From NCBI GenBank assembly GCA_902526645.1, contig CABZLS010000002.1:1-64000 (forward strand): DNA of 64,000 bases, written 5' to 3'. The notes under the pieces were generated by a model, which searched no databases, had not been told where the DNA came from, and saw only the letters and a list, made by a program, of their open reading frames with translations. This document shows positions 9,588-18,807 of this stretch, in pieces. Origin of the DNA: an uncultured Pelagibacteraceae bacterium. GTDB taxonomy: Bacteria; Pseudomonadota; Alphaproteobacteria; Pelagibacterales; Pelagibacteraceae. How positions within the stretch are numbered: position 1 is the first letter of the stretch; every line of letters starts with the position of its first letter. The position numbers were made by a program, and so were the translations under genes.

Positions 9588-10967
9588 TTAAGATGCCGCT
9601 TGAATAGCATTTTTAGAATAGCTGCTATTCTTTTTAATCTCATCAGAAATTAAAAAAGCTAACTCTAAGGCTTGATCTGAATTTAATCTTGGGTCACAAT
9701 GCGTATGATATCTACTAGATAAATCAGCATCAGATATTTTTCTAGCTCCTCCTGTACACTCTGTCACATCTTGACCGGTCATTTCAACATGTAAACCACC
9801 TGCATAAGTTCCTTCAGATTGATGTACACCAAAAACATTTTTGACTTCATTAACTACATTATTAAATGGCCTTGTTTTAAAACCAGTAGTTGATACGATC
9901 GTATTACCATGCATTGGATCACATGACCAAATAACGTTCAGTCCTTCTTTTTTAATTCTTCTAATTAGTTTAGGCAAAAACTTTTCTACATTTTGATGTC
10001 CAAATCTTGAAATTAAAGTTATTTTACCTTTTTCATTTTTTGGATTTAATACTTCACAGATTTTTGCAATCTCTTCAGGTTTAGATGTTGGACCGCACTT
10101 AATTCCAATTGGATTTTCAATTCCTCTGCAAAATTCAACATGACCACCATCTAATTGTCTTGTTCTATCACCAATCCACACGAAATGAGCAGATGTATCA
10201 TGGTGTTCACCGGTAGTTGAGTCTACTCTTGTCATGCTTTCCTCAAATGGTAAATGTAATGCTTCGTGTGATGTCCAAAAATTTACAGTATATAATCTAT
10301 TATTAAAGTCTGAAGTTATACCACATGCTTCCATAAATGCTAAAGCGTCGGCAATTTTGTCTTCTAAGTCTTTAAATTTTTTCGCTTGAGGACTTTTTTT
10401 AATGTAATCCAAATTCCACAAGTGAACTTTATTCAAATCTGCAAAACCACCTTTTGAAAATGCTCTTAAAAGATTAAGTGTTGAAGCTGATTGTGAATAA
10501 GCTTTATACATTCTTTTTGGATCTGGTCTTCTAGCTTTTTCATTAAAATCTATTGCGTTTATATTATCGCCTAAATAACTGGGTAATTCTATATTACCTT
10601 GTTTTTCTGTTGGGGCACTTCTTGGTTTAGAAAATTGTCCAGCAATCCTACCAAGCTTTACAATGGGCAAAGATGCTGAATATGTCATTACTAATGCCAT
10701 TTGAAGAATTACTTTAAAAGTATCTCTTATATTGTCCGGATGAAATTCTGCAAAACTTTCTGCACAATCTCCACCTTGTAATAAAAAAGCTTTACCATCT
10801 ACTACTTTAGCTAATTGATCTTTTAGATGTCTTGTTTCACCTGCAAATACTAGAGGCGGAAACGTTTTTAATTTATTTAAGACAATATTAAGCTCCCTTT
10901 CATCATCATACGTGGGTATGTGTTTGACAGGATACTTTCTCCAACTATTAATTTTCCAATTTTTCAT
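9588..10967 (-). CDS. aroG: Class II DAHP synthase
   Basis: 3-deoxy-D-arabino-heptulosonate-7-phosphate synthase, the first step of the shikimate pathway, joining phosphoenolpyruvate and erythrose 4-phosphate. It is the plant/actinobacterial class II type, recognised from FAGETRHLKDQLAKVVDGKAFLLQGGDCAE and the C-terminal HVEMTGQDVTEC. The ORF track starts at a TTG (10973); the ATG two codons later (MKNWKINSWRKYP) matches the family start and gives 459 aa. It lies between glmS and nadE on the same strand. The gene symbol follows class II usage. Confidence 0.93.
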   Translation of the reverse strand: MKNWKINSWRKYPVKHIPTYDDERELNIVLNKLKTFPPLVFAGETRHLKDQLAKVVDGKAFLLQGGDCAESFAEFHPDNIRDTFKVILQMALVMTYSASLPIVKLGRIAGQFSKPRSAPTEKQGNIELPSYLGDNINAIDFNEKARRPDPKRMYKAYSQSASTLNLLRAFSKGGFADLNKVHLWNLDYIKKSPQAKKFKDLEDKIADALAFMEACGITSDFNNRLYTVNFWTSHEALHLPFEESMTRVDSTTGEHHDTSAHFVWIGDRTRQLDGGHVEFCRGIENPIGIKCGPTSKPEEIAKICEVLNPKNEKGKITLISRFGHQNVEKFLPKLIRRIKKEGLNVIWSCDPMHGNTIVSTTGFKTRPFNNVVNEVKNVFGVHQSEGTYAGGLHVEMTGQDVTECTGGARKISDADLSSRYHTHCDPRLNSDQALELAFLISDEIKKNSSYSKNAIQAAS

Positions 10968-11002
10968 ATTCAACTTAAAAGTGTTGTAGCAGAATTTTTT
11001 AA

Positions 11003-12823
11003 TTATTCAACGGTTACAGATTTAGCTAAATTTCTAGGTTTATCTATATCGTAACCTTTCTTTAATGCAGAATAATAAGCAAGTTTTTGTAATGGAATTG
11101 TCAACAGAAATGGTAAAAGATCCTCATTAGCACTTTCAACTTCTATAGTTTCCCATATGTTTTCTGATAAAACTTCATCTTTACTTTTATTTGTAATTAA
11201 CAAAACTTTTGCACCTCTAGCTATCACTTCTTGCATATTCGATATTGTTTTTTTGTAATAACTATCTCTTGGAGCCAAAACAACAACTGGCATACCCTCT
11301 TCAATTAATGCTAATGGTCCATGTTTCATCTCACCTGCGGGATAACCTTCTGCGTGTACATATGACAACTCTTTTAATTTAAGTGCTCCCTCTAATGCTA
11401 TTGGATAAGAAAAACCTCTTCCCAAAAACATTGATCCCTTAGCTTCATTAAAAGTATTTGATATAGCTTGAATTTTATTATCAATCTTTAAAGTTTTTTC
11501 GACTAATTCAGGCAATGATTTTAAATCATTAAGTTTTTGTAAAAAAACCTCATTTTCAATATCTTTTCTTAACAATCCTAACTTCAATGCAAATATATAA
11601 AGAATTAATATTTGGCCCAAAAAGGCTTTTGTAGACGCGACACCGATCTCTGTTCCACAATGAATTGGTAAAACAAATTCAGAGTCTCTAGCAATAGAGC
11701 TCTCAATAATATTTACCACTGAGCATGTTTTCATGCCATTCTTCTTGCATAAATCCAAAGCTGCATAAGTATCTGCAGTTTCACCTGATTGAGAGACAAA
11801 AATATATAAAGTCTTTTCCTTAAATCTATGATTTCTATATCTAAATTCAGAGGCTATATCTACGTTAACATCTAAGGAGGTTAATTGCTCAAACCAGTAT
11901 TTTGCCATCAAACAAGAATGATAAGCTGTCCCACATCCAATTAATTTTATAGATGTTATATCTTCAACTTTCCATGGAAAATTATATATATTTATATTTT
12001 TATTTGAATTATCAATGTATTCATTAATTCCATTTTTTAGAGTTAAAGGCTGTTCTTCTATTTCTTTTGCCATGAAATGTTTATAATCACCTTTGTCATA
12101 TTTTTGATCTTCTGAAGTTAATTCTAAAACTTTTTTATTTATTTTTTTTCCATCTTCATCATAGAATTCAACTTGATCTTTTTTTATAATACAAAACTCA
12201 CCATCATTAAGATAAGAAATCTTATTTGTCATTGATTTCAGAGCATAGGAGTCTGAACCTAAATAGTTTTCACCTGGTCCATAACCAACAGCTAGTGGCG
12301 ATCCTCTTCTTGCCCCAATCATCAAATCAGGTTGTTCTTTAAAAATAATACCTAAGGCGAAACTACCATGAAGTAATTTTAAAGTTTTTTTAATAGAATT
12401 GATTACATTTTCTGATTTTAAGTGTTCTGTAATTAAATGTACAATCACCTCTGTATCTGTTTGAGATTTAAATTTATGGCCCTTCCCAACTAAAAATTTT
12501 TTCAAAATTGTAGAATTTTCAATTATTCCATTATGTACAACTGAAACATTTTGAGAGGAATGTGGATGAGCATTTATTGAATTTGGTATTCCATGTGTGG
12601 CCCATCTAACATGTCCTATGCCTATAGTGCCCTCCATGTTTTGAACTAGATTATTTTTTTCTAGATTATCTACTCTTCCTTCAGATTTAACCTCATTAAT
12701 TAAACCATTTGACAATGTTGCAATTCCTGCAGAATCATAACCTCTATATTCCAGTTTCTTCAAGGAACTTATTATAGTTGAGGATACGGGTTTGTTACTA
12801 TTAATGCCAATGATTCCACACAT
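11003..12823 (-). CDS. glmS: Glucosamine-6-phosphate synthase GlmS
   Basis: Makes glucosamine 6-phosphate from fructose 6-phosphate and glutamine for peptidoglycan and LPS. It has 606 aa. Cys2 after the initiator Met (MCGIIGI) is the N-terminal amidotransferase nucleophile. HVRWATHG and the NAHPHSS segment are glutaminase motifs. Two SIS domains follow (about 285-420 and 455-590), with SQSGETADT and a C-terminal KPRNLAKSVTVE. It begins three bases after the GlmU-like gene stop, so the two hexosamine genes are coupled. No glmS ribozyme-like leader can be recognised. Confidence 0.97.
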   Translation of the reverse strand: MCGIIGINSNKPVSSTIISSLKKLEYRGYDSAGIATLSNGLINEVKSEGRVDNLEKNNLVQNMEGTIGIGHVRWATHGIPNSINAHPHSSQNVSVVHNGIIENSTILKKFLVGKGHKFKSQTDTEVIVHLITEHLKSENVINSIKKTLKLLHGSFALGIIFKEQPDLMIGARRGSPLAVGYGPGENYLGSDSYALKSMTNKISYLNDGEFCIIKKDQVEFYDEDGKKINKKVLELTSEDQKYDKGDYKHFMAKEIEEQPLTLKNGINEYIDNSNKNINIYNFPWKVEDITSIKLIGCGTAYHSCLMAKYWFEQLTSLDVNVDIASEFRYRNHRFKEKTLYIFVSQSGETADTYAALDLCKKNGMKTCSVVNIIESSIARDSEFVLPIHCGTEIGVASTKAFLGQILILYIFALKLGLLRKDIENEVFLQKLNDLKSLPELVEKTLKIDNKIQAISNTFNEAKGSMFLGRGFSYPIALEGALKLKELSYVHAEGYPAGEMKHGPLALIEEGMPVVVLAPRDSYYKKTISNMQEVIARGAKVLLITNKSKDEVLSENIWETIEVESANEDLLPFLLTIPLQKLAYYSALKKGYDIDKPRNLAKSVTVE

Positions 12824-12826
12824 AAA

Positions 12827-13450
12827 TTATTTCTTTTTTCTTTTATAATTTTTAATTTCAATTTGGGAAGTGCGTGTTAATGCTAATGACTTTTTACCTA
12901 CATTTTTTGTTATTACTGAACCGGCTCCAATTGTGCTCTCATCATATATCGTTAATGGTGCTACGATTGAGGAATTTGATCCAATAAAAACATTATCTTT
13001 AATATTAGTTTTATTTTTTTTAAATCCATCATAATTACAAGTTATTGTTCCGGCTCCTATATTAACTGATTTGCCAATTTTAGTATCACCAATGTAAGAT
13101 AGATGATTTACCTTAGATTTTTTACCTATTACACTTTTTTTAATTTCAACAAAGTTTCCAATTCTAGAACCTTCTTTTATAATGGCTTTTGGTCTAATTC
13201 TTGCATAAGGTCCTATTACAACTTTGTTTTCTATTTTACATGACTCTAAATGTGAAAATGATTTAATTATTACATTATTTCCAACTCTCACTTTTGATCC
13301 AAATACTACATAAGGTTCTATCGTCACATTTTTTCCAATCTTAGTATCTTTTGAAAAAAAAATGGTTTCTGGGCCAATCATTTTTACACCCAATTTTAAG
13401 AATTTATTTCTTAAACTTGTTTGAGAACTTTTAAAATTTAACTCTTTCAT
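12827..13450 (-). CDS. GlmU-like acetyltransferase (left-handed beta helix only)
   Basis: Hexapeptide-repeat acyltransferase of 207 aa corresponding to the C-terminal half of GlmU, which acetylates glucosamine 1-phosphate. SHLESCKIENKVVIGPYARIRP, NHLSYIGDTKIGKSVNIGAGTITCNYDG and SSIVAPLTIYDESTIGAGSVI match GlmU and include the K/N/H-rich acetyl-CoA site. The roughly 230-residue uridylyltransferase domain of bifunctional GlmU is absent, and the upstream DNA cannot hold it because gph diverges 65 bases away. Placement with glmS supports a hexosamine role. A separate uridylyltransferase must be sought elsewhere. Confidence 0.85.
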   Translation of the reverse strand: MKELNFKSSQTSLRNKFLKLGVKMIGPETIFFSKDTKIGKNVTIEPYVVFGSKVRVGNNVIIKSFSHLESCKIENKVVIGPYARIRPKAIIKEGSRIGNFVEIKKSVIGKKSKVNHLSYIGDTKIGKSVNIGAGTITCNYDGFKKNKTNIKDNVFIGSNSSIVAPLTIYDESTIGAGSVITKNVGKKSLALTRTSQIEIKNYKRKKK

Positions 13451-13521
13451 CTTTGAAATTCTTTATATTAAGTATATACCTTTCTTAATTCACAAAATAT
13501 TTCTTAAAAATACTTTTGAAT

Positions 13522-14205
13522 ATGACCAAAAAATTTACAATTCTTTTTGATTTAGATGGAACTTTAGTAAATACAGCACCTGATTTGATGAGGGCTCATA
13601 ATCATGTAATGCAACATTTTGGATATCCAACCAAATCTACTAAGGAAATAAAAAATCTTTTAGGACAAGGAGCTGGGGCAATGATTGGTAGATCTATATG
13701 GGGGCAAGCAAAAAAAGAGTTTGGAAAAGTTGAAGATGAAAAAGTAAAAAAAAAAATGGTCGAACTTTTTGTAGATTTTTATGGAAAAAATATTGTTAAA
13801 GAAAGTACTCTAATTGAAGGTGTTAAAGAATTTTTAATATGGGCTAAAGAAAAAAAAATTGCAATGGCGGTTTGTACAAATAAGACTGAGTATCTTGCAG
13901 TAGATCTTTTAAAAAAAATTGGTATTTATGATTTTTTTGAATACGTAGCAGGACACAACACCTTTGATTATTGTAAACCAGATCCAAGACATTTAACCTC
14001 TGTTATTGAAATTTTAGATGGAGATGTAAATAATTCATTAATGATTGGTGATAGTGAGACAGATGCTAATGCAGCAAAAAATGCTGGTATTCCCGTTATT
14101 TTAATGGAGGATGGATATACTGAAAAAAAAACTACAGAAATTTACCATAATCACTTGGTAAAAGACTTTGTTGGTATTGAAAAGATAGTATCAAAATATC
14201 TTTAA
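13522..14205 (+). CDS. gph: Phosphoglycolate phosphatase-like HAD hydrolase
   Basis: HAD-superfamily phosphatase, probably 2-phosphoglycolate phosphatase. FDLDGTLVNTAPD carries the nucleophile Asp (motif I), VCTNKTE is motif II and MIGDSETDANAAKNAGIP is motif IV. An alpha-helical cap spans roughly residues 20-85, as in Gph. The ORF track starts at a TTG (13516); the ATG two codons later (MTKKFTILFDLDGT) is the better start and gives 227 aa. It diverges from the GlmU-like gene. Other small phosphate esters are possible substrates. Confidence 0.85.
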   Translation: MTKKFTILFDLDGTLVNTAPDLMRAHNHVMQHFGYPTKSTKEIKNLLGQGAGAMIGRSIWGQAKKEFGKVEDEKVKKKMVELFVDFYGKNIVKESTLIEGVKEFLIWAKEKKIAMAVCTNKTEYLAVDLLKKIGIYDFFEYVAGHNTFDYCKPDPRHLTSVIEILDGDVNNSLMIGDSETDANAAKNAGIPVILMEDGYTEKKTTEIYHNHLVKDFVGIEKIVSKYL

Positions 14206-14258
14206 TATTGATTATTTTTTTTTAACTATTAAAAAAGATTTCGATATTAGGAGTTATT

Positions 14259-15761
14259 TTGATTGTTCATAAAATTAGAGTTTACCCGTCTAAAATTTAC
14301 TTACCCAAAAAAAAACAGCTTGCATGGAAAATAGCAGAAATTGCTAGTGACAATTCCAAATTAAGTAAAGATGCTATTGAGATGGCCATTAATAGAATTA
14401 TTGATAATGCATCTGTAGCTATTGCATCCTTAAATAGAAGACCAGTAATTTCATCTAGAGAAATGGCTTTAAAACATTCTAGAAAAAATGGTGCAACATT
14501 ATTTGGAGTCAATAGTAAATTAAAATTTGATTGTGAGTGGGCTGCTTGGTCTAATGGAACGGCAGTGAGAGAACTTGATTTTCATGACACTTTTTTAGCA
14601 GCAGATTATAGTCATCCAGGTGATAATATTCCTCCATTAATAAGTGTAGCTCAACAAAATAAAAAAAGTGGTCTAGATCTTCTTCGTGGAATTATAACGG
14701 CTTATGAAGTTCAAGTTAATTTAGTAAAAGGAATTTGTTTACACAAACATAAAGTTGATCACATAGCTCATTTAGGTCCTAGTGTTGCTGCTGGAATTGG
14801 GTCAATGTTAAGACTTAAGACGGAAACAATTTATCAAGCAGTGCAACAAGCATTGCATACAACTATATCAACGAGACAATCTAGAAAAGGTGAAATTTCC
14901 AGTTGGAAAGCTTATGCTCCTGCACATGCTGGAAAGTTAGCAATTGAAGCTGTTGATAGAGTTATGCGTGGTGAGGGAGCTCCAAGCCCAATTTATGAAG
15001 GTGAAGATAGTGTGATTGCAAGAATTTTAGATGGTAAAAAGGCTTTATACAAAGTTCCACTTCCAAAAATAAATGAGACTAAACGAGCTATACTTGAAAC
15101 TTATACAAAAGAATATTCAGCTGAATACCAGTCACAGGCTTTGATAGATCTAGCTAAAAAACTAAAAAATAAAATAGAAAATATAAATCAAATTAAAAAG
15201 ATAGATATTTATACAAGCCACCATACTCATTACGTAATTGGGACTGGCGCTAACGATCCTCAGAAAATGGATCCAAATGCAAGTAGAGAAACATTAGATC
15301 ACTCCATTATGTATATATTTGCTGTCGCATTAGAGGATGGAGACTGGCATCATATAAAATCTTATACTAAGGCAAGAGCAAAAAGACAAAGTACAATCAA
15401 AATATGGAAATCAGTCAAAACTCATGAAGACAAGAAATGGACTAAAAAATATCATGATCCAAACCCAAAGAAAAAAGCATTTGGCGCAAAAGTAATAATA
15501 ACTCTCAAAAATGGAAGAAAAATAATTGAAGAACAAAGTGTGGCGGATGCTCATCCTTCAGGTTCACGCCCTTTTAAAAGAAGAAATTATATCAAAAAAT
15601 TTCTTTCTCTCACTGAAAATATCTTAATAAAAAAAGAGAGTGATAGATTTCTTAAAATAGTACAAAATTTGAGAAAACTTAAATCAGGTCAGTTAGATAA
15701 ATTGAATATAGAAGTAAAAAAAAGTAAACTTAAAAGAAACTTTAAAAAAGGAATTTTTTAG
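14259..15761 (+). CDS. prpD: 2-methylcitrate dehydratase (MmgE/PrpD family)
   Basis: Dehydrates 2-methylcitrate in the methylcitrate cycle that oxidises propionyl-CoA. It has 500 aa; the family fold is seen in ELDFHDTF and [15 protein letters not shown], the Asp/His-rich active-site segments, and in [16 protein letters not shown]. The start is a TTG at 14259, supported by an AGGAG ribosome site five bases upstream and by the family-like MIVHKIRVY. It overlaps prpB by one base in a prpD-prpB-prpC set. There is no prpE or transporter alongside. Confidence 0.92.
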   Translation: MIVHKIRVYPSKIYLPKKKQLAWKIAEIASDNSKLSKDAIEMAINRIIDNASVAIASLNRRPVISSREMALKHSRKNGATLFGVNSKLKFDCEWAAWSNGTAVRELDFHDTFLAADYSHPGDNIPPLISVAQQNKKSGLDLLRGIITAYEVQVNLVKGICLHKHKVDHIAHLGPSVAAGIGSMLRLKTETIYQAVQQALHTTISTRQSRKGEISSWKAYAPAHAGKLAIEAVDRVMRGEGAPSPIYEGEDSVIARILDGKKALYKVPLPKINETKRAILETYTKEYSAEYQSQALIDLAKKLKNKIENINQIKKIDIYTSHHTHYVIGTGANDPQKMDPNASRETLDHSIMYIFAVALEDGDWHHIKSYTKARAKRQSTIKIWKSVKTHEDKKWTKKYHDPNPKKKAFGAKVIITLKNGRKIIEEQSVADAHPSGSRPFKRRNYIKKFLSLTENILIKKESDRFLKIVQNLRKLKSGQLDKLNIEVKKSKLKRNFKKGIF

Positions 15762-16657
15762 TGCACTTTATTGAAAAAGAACCTAAAGAAAAAAGAGAAG
15801 ATTTTGTTAAAAAATTAAAATCTAATAAAATCTTAAGAGTGCCAGGGGCTTACAACCCTTTAACAGCAAAATTAATCGAAGAGATTGGATATGATGCCGT
15901 TTATGTCTCTGGGGGAGTGATGGCAAACGATCTGGGTTTTCCAGATATTGGGTTAACAACTCTTCAAGATGTTAGTACTCGATCATATTTAATTTCAAGA
16001 GTAACAAACCTTCCTACAATTGTTGATATCGATACAGGCTTTAAATCCTGTAAAGAAACTATTGAAACTTTTGAAGATTTTGGAATATCCGCAGTACATT
16101 TAGAGGATCAAATCGAGCGAAAAAGATGTGGTCACTTAGATAACAAAGAATTAATTAGCACAGATGCTATGGTAAAAAAAATTAAAGAATGTGTAGCAGC
16201 TAAAAAAGATGAGAATTTTAAGATTATCGCTAGGTCAGACGCAAAAAGTGTTGAAGGAATCGATAAAATGATAGAGAGATGTAAAGCTTATATAGATGCT
16301 GGAGCAGAAATAATTTTTCCAGAGGCTTTACAAGATGAAAAAGAATTTGAGAGAGTAAGAAAAGAACTTTCAAGTTATTTACTAGCAAATATGACAGAAT
16401 TTGGTAAATCAAAATTATTTAATTATAAGGAATTAGAAAAATTTGGATATAATATAGTCATTTATCCAGTTACAACTCAGAGATTAGCAATGAAAAACGT
16501 CGAGGATGGTTTAAGAGACATTTATGCAAATGGACATCAGAACAACATTATTGATAAAATGCAAACTAGGAAACGATTGTATGAACTTGTTGATTATGAA
16601 AAATATAATAGTTTAGACGAAAAAATTTATAATTTTAATACTGAAGGACACGAATAA
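15761..16657 (+). CDS. prpB: 2-methylisocitrate lyase
   Basis: Cleaves 2-methylisocitrate to pyruvate and succinate in the cytosol. It has 298 aa and belongs to the isocitrate lyase/PEP mutase TIM barrels. Evidence includes VYVSGGVMANDLGFPDIG, the metal-binding DIDTGF and the catalytic-loop motif KRCGH (KKCGH in most homologues). The GTG start at 15761 shares one base with the prpD TAG, and its own TAA overlaps the prpC ATG by one base. Such tight coupling makes co-expression with prpD and prpC almost certain. Confidence 0.94.
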   Translation: MHFIEKEPKEKREDFVKKLKSNKILRVPGAYNPLTAKLIEEIGYDAVYVSGGVMANDLGFPDIGLTTLQDVSTRSYLISRVTNLPTIVDIDTGFKSCKETIETFEDFGISAVHLEDQIERKRCGHLDNKELISTDAMVKKIKECVAAKKDENFKIIARSDAKSVEGIDKMIERCKAYIDAGAEIIFPEALQDEKEFERVRKELSSYLLANMTEFGKSKLFNYKELEKFGYNIVIYPVTTQRLAMKNVEDGLRDIYANGHQNNIIDKMQTRKRLYELVDYEKYNSLDEKIYNFNTEGHE

Positions 16658-17781
16658 TGAGTGATGAAATTAAGAAAGGTTTACTTGGAATAGTTGTAGA
16701 TGAAACAGAAGTTTCAAAAGTAATGCCTGAAATCAACTCTCTCACGTACAGAGGTTATGCTGCACAAGATTTATGTGAATATTGTAGATTTGAAGAGGTT
16801 GCATACTTAATTTTAAATAAAGACTTACCAAATACCTTAGAGCTAAGAAAATTTGAAAAAGAGGAAAAAAATAATAGAGAATTATCAAAAGATCTTTATT
16901 CAATACTAAAAAAGATGCCCAAAAAATCTCATCCTATGGATGTGGCTAGAACTGCTGTAAGTATAATGGGTCTCGAAGATAAAGAAACAACAGACTCATC
17001 ACAAGAGGCTAATATGCGAAAAGCTATAAGAATTTTAGCTAAAACACCAACTGCTTTGGCAGCTTTTTATAGATTAAGAAAAGGAAAAAAAATTATTAAG
17101 CCAAAAAAAGACTTAAATATTGCAGAAAATTTTTTCTATATGTGTTTTGGAAAAGTTCCTCAAAAAGAAATTGTAAAAGCATTTGATGTATCCCTTATTT
17201 TATATGCTGAACATAGTTTTAATGTTTCTACATTCACAGCTAGGACCATCACAAGCAGCTTATCTGATATTCATGGTGCAATTACTGGGGCAATTGCAAG
17301 CTTGAAAGGGCCACTTCATGGAGGTGCTAACGAAGAGGTGATGCATATGATGAATAAAATTAAAACACCCAAAAATGCTCTAAAATGGATTAATAATGCA
17401 TTAGATAAAAAAGAAGTTGTAATGGGTTTTGGACATAGAGTATACAAATCGGGTGACTCTAGAGTTCCAACTATGAGAAAATATTTTGCAAAAGTTGCTA
17501 AGATTAAAAAGGATAAAAAATTTGAAAAAATTTATGATATTGTTGAAAAAGTAATGATTAATAGAAAAAATATACACCCAAATGTAGATTATCCAACTGG
17601 ACCAACATATCATCTAATGGGTTTTGACACAGATTTTTTTACTCCAATATTTGTTGTTTCAAGAATTACTGGTTGGTCAGCTCATATAATGGAACAACAC
17701 GCGGCAAATAAATTGATAAGACCTTTAGCTAGTTATAAAGGTAGTCAACATCGAAAAGTTGTTCAATTAAATCAAAGATAA
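16657..17781 (+). CDS. prpC: 2-methylcitrate synthase
   Basis: Citrate-synthase-fold enzyme (374 aa) that condenses propionyl-CoA with oxaloacetate. Catalytic segments are EHSFNVSTFTAR, LHGGANEEVM and GFGHRVYKSGDSR, followed by NVDYPTGPTYHLMGF. Position behind prpD and prpB assigns it to methylcitrate rather than citrate synthesis, although many such enzymes retain some citrate synthase activity. Its TAA (17779-17781) directly abuts the convergent nrdB stop with no intervening base. Confidence 0.93.
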   Translation: MSDEIKKGLLGIVVDETEVSKVMPEINSLTYRGYAAQDLCEYCRFEEVAYLILNKDLPNTLELRKFEKEEKNNRELSKDLYSILKKMPKKSHPMDVARTAVSIMGLEDKETTDSSQEANMRKAIRILAKTPTALAAFYRLRKGKKIIKPKKDLNIAENFFYMCFGKVPQKEIVKAFDVSLILYAEHSFNVSTFTARTITSSLSDIHGAITGAIASLKGPLHGGANEEVMHMMNKIKTPKNALKWINNALDKKEVVMGFGHRVYKSGDSRVPTMRKYFAKVAKIKKDKKFEKIYDIVEKVMINRKNIHPNVDYPTGPTYHLMGFDTDFFTPIFVVSRITGWSAHIMEQHAANKLIRPLASYKGSQHRKVVQLNQR

Positions 17782-18807
17782 TTAACTAAACGCTTCTGCC
17801 CAGGTTCCTTGTGTCGATGCTTTAGAATATTCTGTAGCTCTACCTTCAAAGAAGTTCATATGCTCAACTGCATTTAACATAGTATCTAGCCAAGTTAATG
17901 GATTTTTTTGAACATCATAAATTGGTTCTAATCCTAATTGAACTAATCTTCTATTGCCAATAAATCTTATATAGTCTTTTACTTCTTTAGCAGTAAGACC
18001 TTGCATTGGACCCATTTCAAAAGCTAAATCAATGAATGCATCTTCATGTTCAATAATTGTCCTACACGCTTCATAAAGTTCCTTTTTAAGCTTAGGAGTC
18101 CAGATTTCAGGATTTTCTTTAATGAATTCTTTAAAAATTCTAATCATAGAATTACAGTGAAGAGTTTCATCTCGAACAGACCAAGTAACTATTTGCCCCA
18201 TTCCCTTCATTTTGTTATGTCTTGGAAAATTTAAAAGAATAGCAAAACTAGCAAACAATTGAAGTCCTTCAGTAAAAGCACTAAATACTGCAACAGTTTT
18301 TGCTATATCCTCTTTGGAGTTTACATTAAAACCTTGCATATAATCATATTTATCTTTCATCTCTTTATATTTCATAAATGCAGAGTACTCAGACTCTGGC
18401 ATACCAATTGTATCTAACAAATGTGAGTATGCAGCAACGTGCACTGTTTCCATTGCAGCAAATGCAGTCATCATCATTAATACCTCAGTAGGTTTAAATA
18501 CTGTTGTATAGTGTCTTAAATAACAATTATTAACTTCAACATCTGCCTGTGTAAAAAATCTAAAAATTTGTGTTAATAAATTCTTCTCAGGTTGCGATAA
18601 ATTTTTTTGCCAATCTCTAACATCATCACCTAATGGAACTTCTTCTGGTAACCAATGAATTCTTTGTTGAGTAAGCCAAGCATCATAACACCAAGGGTAT
18701 CTAAATGGCTTATAAACCGGATTTTCAACTAGCAATCCCATTTTTTTTGGTTGAATAATTTCTTTTTTTTCTACTTTAATTTTCTCTACTACTGACATGA
18801 TAGACAT
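17782..18807 (-). CDS. nrdB: Class I ribonucleotide reductase small subunit
   Basis: Radical-generating R2 subunit (341 aa) that supplies the tyrosyl radical for deoxynucleotide synthesis. All diiron ligands can be placed: Asp89, Glu120, His123, Glu180, Glu214 and His217. The radical Tyr127 lies four residues after His123, as Tyr122 does after His118 in E. coli. The first ATG (18807) is inside nrdA and gives a 19-base overlap; a second in-frame ATG at 18798 is an alternative start. Translation is therefore coupled to nrdA. Oxygen-dependent class Ia-like enzyme. Confidence 0.95.
   Translation of the reverse strand: MSIMSVVEKIKVEKKEIIQPKKMGLLVENPVYKPFRYPWCYDAWLTQQRIHWLPEEVPLGDDVRDWQKNLSQPEKNLLTQIFRFFTQADVEVNNCYLRHYTTVFKPTEVLMMMTAFAAMETVHVAAYSHLLDTIGMPESEYSAFMKYKEMKDKYDYMQGFNVNSKEDIAKTVAVFSAFTEGLQLFASFAILLNFPRHNKMKGMGQIVTWSVRDETLHCNSMIRIFKEFIKENPEIWTPKLKKELYEACRTIIEHEDAFIDLAFEMGPMQGLTAKEVKDYIRFIGNRRLVQLGLEPIYDVQKNPLTWLDTMLNAVEHMNFFEGRATEYSKASTQGTWAEAFS

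Noticed and set aside
12824-12826. glmS ribozyme or leader element
   Set aside because: Only three bases separate glmS from the upstream gene, and no such structure is present.
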